In this document: piece after piece, positions 9,895-19,994 of the stretch
Layout of the letters: every line of letters starts with the position of its first letter
How positions within the stretch are numbered: the first letter of the stretch is position 1
NCBI GenBank assembly: GCA_903873255.1
Contig: CAIQNR010000018.1
Location: forward strand, 1-39,372
Reading direction: 5' to 3'
Source of the DNA: an uncultured bacterium
GTDB taxonomy: Bacteria; Babelota; Babeliae; Babelales; CAIQNR01
DNA: 39,372 bases
Position numbers and translations under genes: made by a program
Notes under the pieces: generated by a model
Seen by the model: the letters and a program-made list of their open reading frames with translations, nothing else
Database searches by the model: none
What the model was told of the DNA's origin: nothing

Positions 9895-10515
9895 ATGGTA
9901 GGTGGTTTTTGGGGAAAAAAGCTCGGTATGACTCAGCTTTTTTCCGATAACAAGGTCGTCCCTGTGACTGTTATAGACGTTTCTTCTTGGTTTATTACTG
10001 ATGTAAAAACCAAAGAAAGAGATGGTTACTGTGCAGTTCAGGTAGGACGCGTAAGAAAACGTTTTGAGCAGGAAACCTTCGCTCCTGCATGGTTACAAGA
10101 TAAAAAGAAATTCTTTCTTTTTGTTCGTGAAATTCCTGTGCAGCAAGTAGCAGAAAATATTGTTATCGGCGCTCAAGCAGATTTTTATAATCTGTTTGCA
10201 GAAGGCGAAGTTATTAATGTTACTGGGGTTACCAAAGGGTGTGGATTTGCTGGTGTAGTTCGTCGTCATGGTTTTGCTGGTGGACGTAGTAGTCACGGTA
10301 GCATGATGGGTAATCGTCCAGGATCTATTGGATTCATTGGTAAGAGCGGTAAGGTTATTAAGGGCAAAGCATTGCCTGGTCATATGGGTGTCGATAAAGT
10401 TACAATGCGTAATCTTCAAATGGTAAAAATTTTGCAAGAACAACGTGCTGTAGCTGTTAGAGGATCAGTGCCTGGTAAAGCTGGATCATTAGTTTTTGTA
10501 CGCAAGGCAGGATAA
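9895..10515 (+). CDS. rplC: 50S ribosomal protein L3
   Basis: GKKLGMTQLF...VTGVTKGCGFAGVVRRHGFAGGRSSHGS...PGSIG...GKALPGHMG. Confidence 0.96.
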   Translation: MVGGFWGKKLGMTQLFSDNKVVPVTVIDVSSWFITDVKTKERDGYCAVQVGRVRKRFEQETFAPAWLQDKKKFFLFVREIPVQQVAENIVIGAQADFYNLFAEGEVINVTGVTKGCGFAGVVRRHGFAGGRSSHGSMMGNRPGSIGFIGKSGKVIKGKALPGHMGVDKVTMRNLQMVKILQEQRAVAVRGSVPGKAGSLVFVRKAG

Positions 10516-10518
10516 AAC

Positions 10519-11172
10519 ATGACAAACAAGAAAATAATCCAAGTTAATCCAACTAATGGAACTGTTCTTTGCGCACAAGACTTAGGTATTGTAGCTGTTG
10601 ATAAAGAACATTACGGTTCTCCGAAGAATTTTTCTGTAGCTGTTCGAGTTTTATTACAAAACTGGCGTCAAGGCACAGTTGCTTGTAAAAATAGAAGTCA
10701 AGTTTCAGGGTCTAATAGAAAACCTTGGAAGCAAAAAGGAACTGGTCGTGCTCGTGCTGGTGCTGTTACTTCTCCTATATGGAGAGGCGGCGGTATTGTC
10801 TTTGGACCACAAGCACGCGTAAGAAGTCTTCGAGTTTCTAAAAAACTTTGGAAAGTCGTTGCTTTGGAATTGTTACATAAAGTTCTCAACAACCAAAGAT
10901 TATTGGCGGTTGATTGGGCTTTAGAAACAGATAGACCGAATACTAAGCAAGCATATGTAGCATTGAAAAATGCAGGAATTGCAGGTGTGCAAATTAATGT
11001 TTTCCTTAATCCTCAAGATGGTAAAACAGTTGCTTCATTTGTAAATATTCCTAATGTTCGTGTTGTTTATATGGATGCTCCTAATGCATACGATTTATCT
11101 GATGCACAGTATTGGGTAGTATTTAAAAATAATATGGACGCCTTTAAGAAGATGGTGATGCAATGGACATAA
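10519..11172 (+). CDS. rplD: 50S ribosomal protein L4
   Basis: [50 protein letters not shown]; position between rplC and rplW. Confidence 0.96.
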   Translation: MTNKKIIQVNPTNGTVLCAQDLGIVAVDKEHYGSPKNFSVAVRVLLQNWRQGTVACKNRSQVSGSNRKPWKQKGTGRARAGAVTSPIWRGGGIVFGPQARVRSLRVSKKLWKVVALELLHKVLNNQRLLAVDWALETDRPNTKQAYVALKNAGIAGVQINVFLNPQDGKTVASFVNIPNVRVVYMDAPNAYDLSDAQYWVVFKNNMDAFKKMVMQWT

Positions 11173-11516
11173 AAATTTATGATATTATCAAAGGCCCTAT
11201 AGTTACCAACAAGGCTTACAAGATTAATAGTGCATTTAATAAACTTGTTCTTGAAGTTCATATGCATGCTAATAAGCCTTTGGTAAAAGAAGCTTTAGAA
11301 AAATTATTTGAGGTAAAGGTTGATACGGTTAGAATATTAATTCGTAAGCCAAAATTACGTTTAGTTAATAGACGACCTGTTACTGGAAAATATTCTAAAA
11401 AAGCTATAGTGACTCTTAAAAAGGGTTACTCTTTAGACATGTTCAAACAATCAGAAATTAGCAGCGCTGCGCGAGGATATGCAGGAAAAGCTGTAGCAAA
11501 GGTTGAACAGGAGTAA
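11163..11516 (+). CDS. rplW: 50S ribosomal protein L23
   Basis: [53 protein letters not shown]; overlaps rplD by 10 nt. Confidence 0.94.
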   Translation: MDIKIYDIIKGPIVTNKAYKINSAFNKLVLEVHMHANKPLVKEALEKLFEVKVDTVRILIRKPKLRLVNRRPVTGKYSKKAIVTLKKGYSLDMFKQSEISSAARGYAGKAVAKVEQE

Positions 11517-11522
11517 ACGATT

Positions 11523-12353
11523 ATGGCAATTATAACTAGAAAACCAAGAAACCCTTCTTTGCGATTTCAGACATTCTTATCATCTGATGATATTACGCAA
11601 ACAACTCCAGCTAAAGGTTTGGTAGTTGGTCTTAAAAAGAGTGGTGGACGTAACGCTTATGGGCGTATTACGGTTCGTCATCGTGGAGGCGGGGCTCGTA
11701 GAAAATATCGTGTTATTGATTTTTTGAGAAATACTCGTGACATCGAAGGTGTTATTAAGACAGTCGAATACGATCCAAATCGTAACGTTCGTATTGGCTT
11801 AGTTGCATATAAAAATGGTGTTAAAAAGTATATTCTTCTTCCTCTTGGTTTAAAAGTTGGAAGTAAGATATATGCTGGTAACGATGTAGAAGCAAAACCA
11901 GGTAACGCTATGCCTTTAAAAGGTATACCTGTAGGTTTTACTATTCATAATGTGGAAGTCAAACCAGGATCAGGCGGTACTTTTGCTCGTAGCGCAGGAA
12001 CTTCAGTTCAGCTTATGGCGAAGACAGAAGAACATGCAACATTACGTATGCCTTCTGGAGAAATCCGTATGGTACATCTTAATTGTTGGGCTACTATCGG
12101 TGAGCTTGGCAATGCTGATTACAAAAATATCACATGGGGTAAAGCTGGTAGAACAAGACATCTAGGATTTAGATCATCTGTTCGTGGTATGGCTATGAAC
12201 CCTGTTGACCATCCTCATGGTGGTGGTGAAGGCCGTTCTAAGTCAGGATCACATCCACAATCTCCATGGGGTAAAGGATGTAAGGGTACAAGAACGCGTA
12301 AGCGCAAAGACCCTCTGATTTTGAAGAGACGGAAGTCAAAAAAAGATAAATAA
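11523..12353 (+). CDS. rplB: 50S ribosomal protein L2
   Basis: GLKKSGGRNAYGRITVRHRGGGARRKYRVIDF...RGMAMNPVDHPHGGGEGRSKSG.HPQSPWG. Confidence 0.97.
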   Translation: MAIITRKPRNPSLRFQTFLSSDDITQTTPAKGLVVGLKKSGGRNAYGRITVRHRGGGARRKYRVIDFLRNTRDIEGVIKTVEYDPNRNVRIGLVAYKNGVKKYILLPLGLKVGSKIYAGNDVEAKPGNAMPLKGIPVGFTIHNVEVKPGSGGTFARSAGTSVQLMAKTEEHATLRMPSGEIRMVHLNCWATIGELGNADYKNITWGKAGRTRHLGFRSSVRGMAMNPVDHPHGGGEGRSKSGSHPQSPWGKGCKGTRTRKRKDPLILKRRKSKKDK

Positions 12354-12376
12354 TCAATAGTGGAAGATAGTGAGCT

Positions 12377-12661
12377 ATGAGTCGTTCAACGAGAAAAGGT
12401 CCTTTTGTAGATGTCTCTCTGGTACAAAAAATCCAGAAGGCAAAAGCAGATAAAAAAAACGAAGCGGTTAAGACCTGGTCCCGCAGAAGCATGGTGATTC
12501 CTGAATTTATTGGGCATACTATTGCAATCCATAATGGCAAGAAATTTGTTTCAGTATTTATTACTGAAGATATGGTAGGCCATTACCTAGGTGAGTTTTC
12601 TCCAACGAGAACATTCCGATTGCATAGTGGTCAGCGTAAAGCTGGGGTTGCTCAAAAGTAG
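12377..12661 (+). CDS. rpsS: 30S ribosomal protein S19
   Basis: [19 protein letters not shown]...[49 protein letters not shown]. Confidence 0.97.
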   Translation: MSRSTRKGPFVDVSLVQKIQKAKADKKNEAVKTWSRRSMVIPEFIGHTIAIHNGKKFVSVFITEDMVGHYLGEFSPTRTFRLHSGQRKAGVAQK

Positions 12662-12712
12662 TAATTAGGATACACTAGAGAGCAAATTATAATAATGAAT
12701 TTGAGGCTATAT

Positions 12713-13069
12713 ATGCAATTTAAAGCAAATGCGAAACAAATTCCTATTTCTCCTTACAAATTACGTGCCCTTGTTGACGTAGTTCGTGGGAAGAATGCAT
12801 TGTTTGCTTTACAGTGGCTTGCAACGCAGTCTTTACGACGTGTTCAACCTATCAAAAAGGTTATAGAGTCAGCTGTAGCAAACGCTAAAGATCTAAAAGG
12901 AATTGAAAAACAGGATCTTTGGCTAAAAGATATTCGTGTGGATCAAGGCAGAATATTCCAATATTTTAAGCCTGGTTCATTTGGACGAGCTGCTGCCCAG
13001 CGCAGAAGATTCAGTCATATTAGTGTGGTGTTAGAATCTAAAGAACAACAACCAGCTAGAGAGGCTTAG
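12713..13069 (+). CDS. rplV: 50S ribosomal protein L22
   Basis: AKQIPISPYKLRALVDVVRGKNALFALQWL...PGSFGRAAAQRRRFSHISVVL; start adjusted from 12695 to MQFKANAKQ. Confidence 0.93.
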   Translation: MQFKANAKQIPISPYKLRALVDVVRGKNALFALQWLATQSLRRVQPIKKVIESAVANAKDLKGIEKQDLWLKDIRVDQGRIFQYFKPGSFGRAAAQRRRFSHISVVLESKEQQPAREA

Positions 13070-13070
13070 T

Positions 13071-13703
13071 GTGGGACAAAAGGTAAATCCAAAAGGATTC
13101 AGAATTGGGGTTTATAGAGATTGGGATGCCCGTTGGTTTGCTCGTGATGGGTATGGCGATCAGCTTTTAGAAGACTTGGCAATACGTAAATTTGTAAATC
13201 AAAAATTACGCAGTGCAGAAGTTGCTCGTGTTGAAATTGAAAAAGCTGGCGATAGCGTTCGAGTGATTATTCATTCGGGTCGTCCGGGTATTGTAATTGG
13301 TAAAAAAGGTCAAGATATTGATACGTTGCGCAAAGATATTGCAAAGCTTATCAAAAAAAATGCGGTTGAGGTTTCTGTTCAAGAAGTTAAAGCCCCAGAT
13401 CTTGATGCTACACTAGTTGCTAAGAGTATTGCAGAACAATTAGAAAAACGTTCAAGCTACAAAAAAGCTATGAAAAGAGCTTCATTATCTGCTTCAAAAG
13501 CAGGTGCTCGTGGTATGAAAGTTTGTTGTTCTGGTCGTTTAAATGGTGCTGAAATTGCACGCTCTGAATGGCTTCGTGTTGGCTCTGTTCCTTTACATAC
13601 TCTCCGTGCAGACATTGATTATGGTTTTGCAGAGGCAAATACTACTTATGGCAAGATTGGTGTCAAAGTATGGATTAGCCGTGGTGACTATCAGCTTGCA
13701 TAA
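13071..13703 (+). CDS. rpsC: 30S ribosomal protein S3
   Basis: GTG start; MGQKVNPKGFRIGVYRDWDARWFA...GRPGIVIGKKGQDIDTLR...CSGRLNGAEIARSEW. Confidence 0.97.
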   Translation: MGQKVNPKGFRIGVYRDWDARWFARDGYGDQLLEDLAIRKFVNQKLRSAEVARVEIEKAGDSVRVIIHSGRPGIVIGKKGQDIDTLRKDIAKLIKKNAVEVSVQEVKAPDLDATLVAKSIAEQLEKRSSYKKAMKRASLSASKAGARGMKVCCSGRLNGAEIARSEWLRVGSVPLHTLRADIDYGFAEANTTYGKIGVKVWISRGDYQLA

Positions 13704-13721
13704 GACGAAGAGAGATACAAT

Positions 13722-14180
13722 ATGTTGATGCCAAAAAAGACTAAATATAGAAAGCAACAGCGTGGTTCACGTAAGGGGCTTTCAAAGGGGTGCCGTACCG
13801 TTGCGTTTGGTGAATATGGGCTTGAAGTTGTTGATCCAGCATGGGTTACAGCACAGCAAATAGAATCAATTCGTGTTACGATGGCAAGAAAGTTGAAGAA
13901 AGAAGGAACCTTCTTTTTAAGACTTTTTCCAGACAAGCCTGTTACTAAAAAGCCTGCAGAAACTCGTATGGGTAAGGGAAAAGGAAATCCTGAAGTATGG
14001 GTTGCTGTAGCAAAACGCGGTAGAGTAATTTGTGAATTAGGTGGTGTTACTGAAGCAAATGCACGTTTAATATTTGGAATTGTGAAATCAAAACTTCCTA
14101 TGAAGACAAAATTTGTTAAACGAGAACTGCAAGTTCAGGTAGAACAACAAATTCAAAATGAACAAGAGGTTATGCAATGA
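13722..14180 (+). CDS. rplP: 50S ribosomal protein L16
   Basis: MPKKTKYRKQQRGSRKGLSKGCRTVAFGEYGLEV...RIFP-like DKPVTKKPAETRMGKGKGNPEVWVAVAKRGRVICELGGV. Confidence 0.96.
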   Translation: MLMPKKTKYRKQQRGSRKGLSKGCRTVAFGEYGLEVVDPAWVTAQQIESIRVTMARKLKKEGTFFLRLFPDKPVTKKPAETRMGKGKGNPEVWVAVAKRGRVICELGGVTEANARLIFGIVKSKLPMKTKFVKRELQVQVEQQIQNEQEVMQ

Positions 14181-14395
14181 AATCAAATATTAACGAAGAA
14201 TTAAAGAATTTATCTTCAGATGAGTTAGAGCTAAGAATAGATGATTGGAGACGCCAATTATTGGGTCTTCGTTTAAGTTCGGTGACTTCTCATGTTAAAG
14301 ATTATTCTCAGTTCAAAAAAATACGTAGAAATATTGCCAGAGGCTTAACTTTGCTTGGGCAAAAGTGTGATGATTGCGTTTGCGATAGCAAATAG
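14177..14395 (+). CDS. rpmC: 50S ribosomal protein L29
   Basis: LKNLSSDELELRIDDWRRQLLGLRLSSVTSHVKDYSQFKKIRRNIARGLTLL; position between rplP and rpsQ. Has an unusual Cys-containing tail. Confidence 0.88.
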   Translation: MKSNINEELKNLSSDELELRIDDWRRQLLGLRLSSVTSHVKDYSQFKKIRRNIARGLTLLGQKCDDCVCDSK

Positions 14396-14404
14396 GGAAG
14401 AAAT

Positions 14405-14704
14405 TTGATGGATACGCAAAATAAAAATAAACGTTTATTTGTAGGGGAAGTTCTTTCCGACAAAATGGATAAGACTGTGGTAGTCTCTGTAGAGAGAGTA
14501 TTCAGACATCCTATGTTTGGAAAAGTTCTTAAAGAAAAGAAAACGTATAAAGTTCATGATCCGAAAGAACAGGCATCTGTTGGGGATATTGTTGAATTTT
14601 ATGAAGGTCGTCCTGTTTCAAAAACTAAGTATATGTATCTTACTCGTGTAGTAAAAAATGCAGTGCTTGAAGCAAGTGATGCAACATCTAAGGATCAATT
14701 ATGA
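14405..14704 (+). CDS. rpsQ: 30S ribosomal protein S17
   Basis: [66 protein letters not shown]. Confidence 0.96.
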   Translation: MMDTQNKNKRLFVGEVLSDKMDKTVVVSVERVFRHPMFGKVLKEKKTYKVHDPKEQASVGDIVEFYEGRPVSKTKYMYLTRVVKNAVLEASDATSKDQL

Positions 14705-15078
14705 TACAAAAACAATCATACCTTCAGGTAGCAGATAATTCGGGCGCTAAAGAAATGCAATGTATCAGTATCATTGGAAGTACCAGAAAGCGTTATGCGT
14801 ATTTGGGTGACCTTATAAAATGTGCTGTTAAGAAAGCAACTCCTGGCGGTACTGTTAAGAAAAGTGATGTTGTTACAGCAGTGATTGTAAGAACAAAAAA
14901 AGAGTTTCGTCGTGAAGATGGAACTTACATTAGATTCGGTGAAAATGCTGCAGTAATCATTAAAGATGGTGAGCCTGTAGCTACTCGTATATTTGGACCT
15001 ATCGCACGTGAATTACGTGCTCGTAAGGATTATGTCGGGTATCCGAAGATTATCTCTTTGGCTCCGGAAGTTTTATAG
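14701..15078 (+). CDS. rplN: 50S ribosomal protein L14
   Basis: [48 protein letters not shown]...FGPIARELR...[10 protein letters not shown]. Confidence 0.97.
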   Translation: MIQKQSYLQVADNSGAKEMQCISIIGSTRKRYAYLGDLIKCAVKKATPGGTVKKSDVVTAVIVRTKKEFRREDGTYIRFGENAAVIIKDGEPVATRIFGPIARELRARKDYVGYPKIISLAPEVL

Positions 15079-15100
15079 GACGTAAGGATAGAAAACTATT

Positions 15101-15412
15101 ATGATGCGCATAAAAAAACACGACAAAGTTGTCGTAATTTCCGGTAAAGATAAAGGCAAAGAGGGAGAAGTTATAGCCCTGTTGCTGAAAAAAGAAAAAG
15201 TTAAGGTACAGGGTGTTGGTATTGTTACAAGGCACGTAAAAGCTCGTCAAAAGGGTGAAGTTTCTGCTATTAGAAAAGAAGAATCTTTCATATACCTTGC
15301 TAAGGTGATGCCTATTTGCCCTGCATGTAAAAAACCTTCTCGTGTTGGTAGTAAGCAGCTAGAAGATGGAACTCGCGTAAGAGTTTGTGGTCGTTGTAAA
15401 GAAGTTATGTAA
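15101..15412 (+). CDS. rplX: 50S ribosomal protein L24 (zinc-ribbon, C+ form)
   Basis: KHDKVVVISGKDKGKEGEVIALLLKKEKVKVQGVGIVTRHVKARQ; C-terminal CPAC...CGRC pair. Confidence 0.95.
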   Translation: MMRIKKHDKVVVISGKDKGKEGEVIALLLKKEKVKVQGVGIVTRHVKARQKGEVSAIRKEESFIYLAKVMPICPACKKPSRVGSKQLEDGTRVRVCGRCKEVM

Positions 15413-15423
15413 GGGTATAAAAA

Positions 15424-15984
15424 ATGGCAAAAGCTCGATTGAATGAACTGTATACCTCAAAGCTACGTGCAGATCTTCAAAAAAAGTTGTCTTTGGACAA
15501 TGTTATGGAAGTTCCACGTGTTACTAAAATAGTAGTAAACGTAGGTGTTAAGGAAGCTGTTAGTGATAGTAGAATTCTTCAGCATGTTGCAAAGGTTGTT
15601 GCAGCGATTACAGGTCAATTACCAGTTCAAACTCATGCAAAAAAATCTATTGCTGGATTTAAAATTCGTGAAGGTATGCCATTAGGTGTAATGGTTACTT
15701 TACGTAAAAGAAATATGTATGAGTTTCTTGATCGCCTTATCAATGTAGCACTACCAAACGTTCGTGATTTTCGCGGTGTTTCTGCAAAATTAGATCGTAG
15801 AGGTAATTACAATCTTGGTATTAAGGAATGGACAGTATTTCCTGAAGCTGGTTCTGAAGTAGGAAATAAAGTATATGGTATGAACATTACTATTTGTACA
15901 AGTACAGATAATGATCAACATGCAAGTACTCTGCTTGAATCTTTCAATATGCCGTTTCGTTCAAATGTTAAAGAAAAAAAATAA
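15424..15984 (+). CDS. rplE: 50S ribosomal protein L5
   Basis: VPRVTKIVVNVGVKEAVSDSR...KKSIAGFKIREGMPLGVMVTLRKRNMYEFLDRL...LPNVRDFRGVS...FPEAGSE. Confidence 0.97.
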   Translation: MAKARLNELYTSKLRADLQKKLSLDNVMEVPRVTKIVVNVGVKEAVSDSRILQHVAKVVAAITGQLPVQTHAKKSIAGFKIREGMPLGVMVTLRKRNMYEFLDRLINVALPNVRDFRGVSAKLDRRGNYNLGIKEWTVFPEAGSEVGNKVYGMNITICTSTDNDQHASTLLESFNMPFRSNVKEKK

Positions 15985-15997
15985 TTTAGGTTGATGT

Positions 15998-16303
15998 ATG
16001 GCAAAAAAATCTTCAATAGTAAAAAATGAGCGTCGCAAGCGATTGGTCCTTCAGTACAAAGAAAGAAGAGAACAACTTAAAGCGATAGTAAAAAATGCAT
16101 CTCTTCCGTTACAAGAACGATTAGAAGCGCAAGCAAAATTATCAGCTCTTCCAAAGAATTCTAGTCCTGTAAGAGTGAGAAATCGATGTGCATTGACAGG
16201 TCGTGCTCGCGGTTATATGGGTATGTTTAAGCTTTCACGTATTAAGTTTCGTGAATTGGCTTTGGATGGTGTTTTGCCTGGGGTTAAAAAAACAAGTTGG
16301 TAA
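15998..16303 (+). CDS. rpsN: 30S ribosomal protein S14 (long, zinc-free form)
   Basis: [17 protein letters not shown]...[54 protein letters not shown]. Confidence 0.97.
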   Translation: MAKKSSIVKNERRKRLVLQYKERREQLKAIVKNASLPLQERLEAQAKLSALPKNSSPVRVRNRCALTGRARGYMGMFKLSRIKFRELALDGVLPGVKKTSW

Positions 16304-16329
16304 TCAACTTTGTATAAGGAACAATAAGT

Positions 16330-16731
16330 ATGTCAATTGATTCTATTGGTAATTTTTTGACCATTATAAGAAATGGTATTATGGCTTCAAAGCCATTTGT
16401 CATTGCTCCACATTCAAAAATGAGTGTTGAGTTAATGCGTATTTTAAAAGAAGAAGGCTTCATTAAAAATTTTGAAGTAGATTTAACAGATCCAGTTATT
16501 AAGAAAATAAAAGTTGTACTAAAATATGTTCAAGGTGAATCTGTGATTCATAAAATTGTTCGTGTAAGTACACCTGGTAGAAGAGTTTATTCAAAGGTCA
16601 AAAACGTTAAGCCAGTTGTTGGTGGTTTTGGTATTTCGATTCTTTCTACAAATCGTGGATTAATGACTGATAAGCAAGCCAAAGAGCCGCAATTAGGTCT
16701 TGGTGGTGAAGTTATCTGCAAGGTTTGGTAG
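16330..16731 (+). CDS. rpsH: 30S ribosomal protein S8
   Basis: [40 protein letters not shown]...[27 protein letters not shown]-like ending. Confidence 0.96.
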   Translation: [133 protein letters not shown]

Positions 16732-16740
16732 GGAAAAATT

Positions 16741-17280
16741 ATGTCAAAAATTGGAAGAAAACCGATAAAACTTAACAGTGTAGCTGTTGAAGTTAAAGGA
16801 CAAGAAATTCATTACAAAGGCCAATTTGCTTCTGGTGTTCACAGTATACCAGCAGAGCTTGGTGTTGTTCTTAATTCTGATACAATTGCTTTAGTTGTAG
16901 CAATAGCAAATAGAGATACCAATCGTTTATGGGGTCTCCATAGAGCTTTATTGGCTTCAAAAATTGATGGTGCTTTTAAACCATTTGAAAAACAAGTGAA
17001 AATTACTGGGTTAGGTTATAAAGCAATACCTCAAGGTAAAAAAATAGAATTTTCACTTGGGTATAGTCATAAGATTTATTTTGACTTGCCTGAAGGTGTA
17101 ACAGTTGAAACAGATAAAACTGGTCAATTGGTAACTGTAAAATCTTCGGATAAGCAGTTAATGGGTGAGGTTTGTGGAAAATTTAGACGATTGAGACCTA
17201 CAGAACCTTACAAAGGAACAGGTGTTCTTGTTGCTGGCGATCTTTTCATTAAGAAAGCTGGTAAGGGTAAGGGTAAATAA
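16741..17280 (+). CDS. rplF: 50S ribosomal protein L6
   Basis: MSKIGRKPIKLNSVAVEVKGQEIHYKGQ...ITGLGYKAIPQGKKIEFSLGYSHKI...RLRPTEPYKGTGV. Confidence 0.96.
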   Translation: MSKIGRKPIKLNSVAVEVKGQEIHYKGQFASGVHSIPAELGVVLNSDTIALVVAIANRDTNRLWGLHRALLASKIDGAFKPFEKQVKITGLGYKAIPQGKKIEFSLGYSHKIYFDLPEGVTVETDKTGQLVTVKSSDKQLMGEVCGKFRRLRPTEPYKGTGVLVAGDLFIKKAGKGKGK

Positions 17281-17319
17281 TCAATTGTTTAGGTATGGTC
17301 TAAGTTAGAGGAACAAAAC

Positions 17320-17676
17320 GTGTCAGTTCAACGTAAAATTGAAAAACAAAAAGTAAGAAGAGCTCATTCTGTGCGTGCTAAATTGCGCAGAAATAGTTCT
17401 CTTCCACGAGTTTCTATTTTTAGAAGCCTTAATGAAATCTATGCGCAAGTTATAGATGATGCACAACACGCGACTCTTGTAAGTACTTCTTCTTTAGTGA
17501 TGAAGAATTTAGAAGGTTCAAAAACAGATGTTGCGCGTGCTGTTGGTTTAGAATTAGCGAAATTAGCCTTAGAAAAGGGTATTACGCGAGCAGCGTTTGA
17601 TAGAGGTAGATTCTTATATCACGGACGAGTTAAAGCTTTGGCAGAAGGACTTCGTGAAGGTGGCTTGCAAATTTAG
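17320..17676 (+). CDS. rplR: 50S ribosomal protein L18
   Basis: GTG start; RRAHSVRAKLRRNSSLPRVSIFRSLNEIYAQVIDDAQHATLVSTSS...AFDRGRFLYHGRVKALAEGLREGGLQI. Confidence 0.96.
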   Translation: MSVQRKIEKQKVRRAHSVRAKLRRNSSLPRVSIFRSLNEIYAQVIDDAQHATLVSTSSLVMKNLEGSKTDVARAVGLELAKLALEKGITRAAFDRGRFLYHGRVKALAEGLREGGLQI

Positions 17677-17691
17677 TGTAATAGGTCAAAA

Positions 17692-18240
17692 ATGAAAAAT
17701 GTAACCGAATTCAATAAAGAAGAACTTTCAAAAGAACAATCAGCTAATTGGGTTGATTGTGTCATTAACGTTCGAAGAGTAACTAAAGTAACTAAAGGCG
17801 GAAAAAGATTTTCTTTCTCAGCTTTAGTTGTTTCAGGTGATCAAAAAGGACGCGTTGGTCTTGCTCAAGGTAAAAGTCGTGAAGTATCTGCTGCAATTGC
17901 TAAAGCAACAAATAGAGCTCGTAAAAACCTTGTAGAAATTCCATTGCGTGGCTCAACTATTCCTTACAATGTTAAGGGAAAGCATGGAGCAAGCAAAGTT
18001 ATTATGTGTTCAGCTTCAAAGGGTACCGGTCTTATCGCTGGTGGCGCAGTCCGTTTAATTATGGAAGCACTTGGAGTTAAAGATATTTTAACAAAATCTT
18101 TAGGTTCATCTAATCGTAATAATACAGTTAAAGCAGCGCTTAATGCGTTGTCACAACTAAGATCTGCACAAACAATTGAAAAATTACGTGGCAGAACTAT
18201 CGATCAAATCATGAAAGGCAGCCATGAACGGTCTAAGTAA
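17692..18240 (+). CDS. rpsE: 30S ribosomal protein S5
   Basis: VINVRRVTKVTKGGKRFSFSALVVSGDQKGRVGLAQGKSREVSAAIAKA...GTGLIAGGAVRLIMEALGVKDILTKSLGSSN. Confidence 0.97.
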   Translation: MKNVTEFNKEELSKEQSANWVDCVINVRRVTKVTKGGKRFSFSALVVSGDQKGRVGLAQGKSREVSAAIAKATNRARKNLVEIPLRGSTIPYNVKGKHGASKVIMCSASKGTGLIAGGAVRLIMEALGVKDILTKSLGSSNRNNTVKAALNALSQLRSAQTIEKLRGRTIDQIMKGSHERSK

Positions 18241-18673
18241 TAGAGTTGAAATTACAGAAAAACGCAAACGTATTGGTCGCGGTGGTAGCCGTGGAGGTAC
18301 TTCTGGTAAAGGTAACAAAGGGCAAAAAGCTCGTTCCGGTGCTGGAAGAAAAATTTCTGCGGGATTTGAAGGCGGACAAATGCCTTTGCATCGTAGATTG
18401 CCAAAACGTGGGTTTAAAAATACTCGATTTGCAACTGTAGTAGAAATTATCAATTTGGAACAATTAGAAAGATTTTTTGTTGAAGGCGATCAAGTCAACA
18501 GAATCTCTTTAATCGAAAAAGGTTTGCTTACTAGAAATAGTGGGCCAGTAAAATTGTTGGGTAAAGGCGAACTTTCTAAAAAGCTCATCGTAACAGTTGA
18601 TGCTTGCAGTGAATCTGCTTTGGAAATAGTTAAAGGCCGTGGTGGTGAGGTTAATTTAATAAAAGAGGCGTGA
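18224..18673 (+). CDS. rplO: 50S ribosomal protein L15
   Basis: RKRIGRGGSRGGTSGKGNKGQKARSGAGRKISAGFEGGQMPLHRRLPKRGFKN; start overlaps rpsE by 17 nt. Confidence 0.96.
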   Translation: MNGLSNRVEITEKRKRIGRGGSRGGTSGKGNKGQKARSGAGRKISAGFEGGQMPLHRRLPKRGFKNTRFATVVEIINLEQLERFFVEGDQVNRISLIEKGLLTRNSGPVKLLGKGELSKKLIVTVDACSESALEIVKGRGGEVNLIKEA

Positions 18674-18677
18674 AACA

Positions 18678-19994
18678 GTGATCAATCTACGAAACTTCAA
18701 GAACATTTTTTCTGTTCCTGAATTAAGAAGAAAAATAGCATTTACGCTTGGTGTCTTGATTGTGTATCGCATTGGTTCTTATATACCTGTCATAGGTGTT
18801 GACGTAAATAAGCTCCATGATTTTATGCAACAATCAAGTAAATTGAGTGGATTGCTCTCTTATTTGGATATTTTTTCCGGGGGTGCACTTGCTCAATGTA
18901 CGTTATTTGCTTTAAGCGTTGGACCGTATATTACGGCTTCGATTTTTATGCAAATTTTGGGACATTCTATTCCTGAATTGGAACAGCTTCTTAAGGAAGG
19001 CGACTATGGAAGACGCCTTGTTAATCAGTATACTCGTTATTTAGCTCTTGGGTTAAGCATTCTTTATAGTTCTGCGTATGCAGGGTTTTTAGAATCTAAT
19101 GGGTTAGTGATTTCGCCAGGTTGGACGTTCCGTTTCGTATTTATCCTTTCACTCTCTGTTGGCTGTATGGCTGTAATATGGCTTGGTGAACAGATTCAAT
19201 TATTTGGTATTGGCGGTGGAAGTTCTATGATTATTTTTGCAGGTATTGTTGGAAGACTTCCTGACAATGTGCTTAGAACTATTCACGCAGTCCAAACTTC
19301 TCGTTTAGATAGTGTAATTGCAATACTTATTTGGGTATTTTTAATAGCCATAGTTTCATGCATTATTCTTCTTGAACGTGGTGACAGAAAGATACCTGTT
19401 CAATATGCCCGTCGTGTTATTGGTAATAGAGTATATGGTGGACAAAATACCTATATTCCTTTCAAAATTAATAATGCGGGTGTTATTCCGGCTATTTTTA
19501 CAACATCAGTATTAGGATTTATAGTGGGCGCATTTGGAGTTTTATCCAGATGGTTTAAGCCTTTCTCATATGTTGTAGATAAACTTGCTTGGACTGGTGT
19601 TTTATACAACGTATTACAATTAATTTTTATTGTATTTTTCTATTTCTTGTACACTTCTTTCTCGTTTGATCCAGTTGAGATTGCTGATAATATTAAGAAA
19701 AGTGGTGGTTTTGTACCGGGATTAAGACCTGGTAAAAAAACAGCTGAGTTCTTTGATCATGTTTTGACAAGATTAGGCTTAGTAGGAGCTGTGTATTTAG
19801 GTATATTAGCATTGTTACCAAATCTTATGGCAGCAACTTTAAATATGCCTTTTATGATAAGCGGTACATCATTACTTATTATGGTAGGTGTTGCTCTTGA
19901 TACATCTGCTCAAGTTGAATCACATTTAATTGAGCATAATTATGAAGGGTTTTTGTCTGCAGGTAGGTTAAAAAAGCGAGGATCATCGAGTTGA
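18678..19994 (+). CDS. secY: Protein translocase subunit SecY
   Basis: VPELRRKIAFTLGVLIVYRIGSYIPVIGVD...DIFSGGALAQCTLFALSVGPYITASIFMQIL...NNAGVIPAIF...IKKSGGFVPGLRPGKKTAEF. Confidence 0.97.
   Translation: MINLRNFKNIFSVPELRRKIAFTLGVLIVYRIGSYIPVIGVDVNKLHDFMQQSSKLSGLLSYLDIFSGGALAQCTLFALSVGPYITASIFMQILGHSIPELEQLLKEGDYGRRLVNQYTRYLALGLSILYSSAYAGFLESNGLVISPGWTFRFVFILSLSVGCMAVIWLGEQIQLFGIGGGSSMIIFAGIVGRLPDNVLRTIHAVQTSRLDSVIAILIWVFLIAIVSCIILLERGDRKIPVQYARRVIGNRVYGGQNTYIPFKINNAGVIPAIFTTSVLGFIVGAFGVLSRWFKPFSYVVDKLAWTGVLYNVLQLIFIVFFYFLYTSFSFDPVEIADNIKKSGGFVPGLRPGKKTAEFFDHVLTRLGLVGAVYLGILALLPNLMAATLNMPFMISGTSLLIMVGVALDTSAQVESHLIEHNYEGFLSAGRLKKRGSSS

Noticed and set aside
15101-16303. Mixed zinc (L24, L36, Adk) and zinc-free (S14) ribosomal/adjacent proteins as a zinc-response switch
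   Set aside because: No duplicate C-/C+ paralogue pairs or Zur-like site visible in the window; such mixtures are common.
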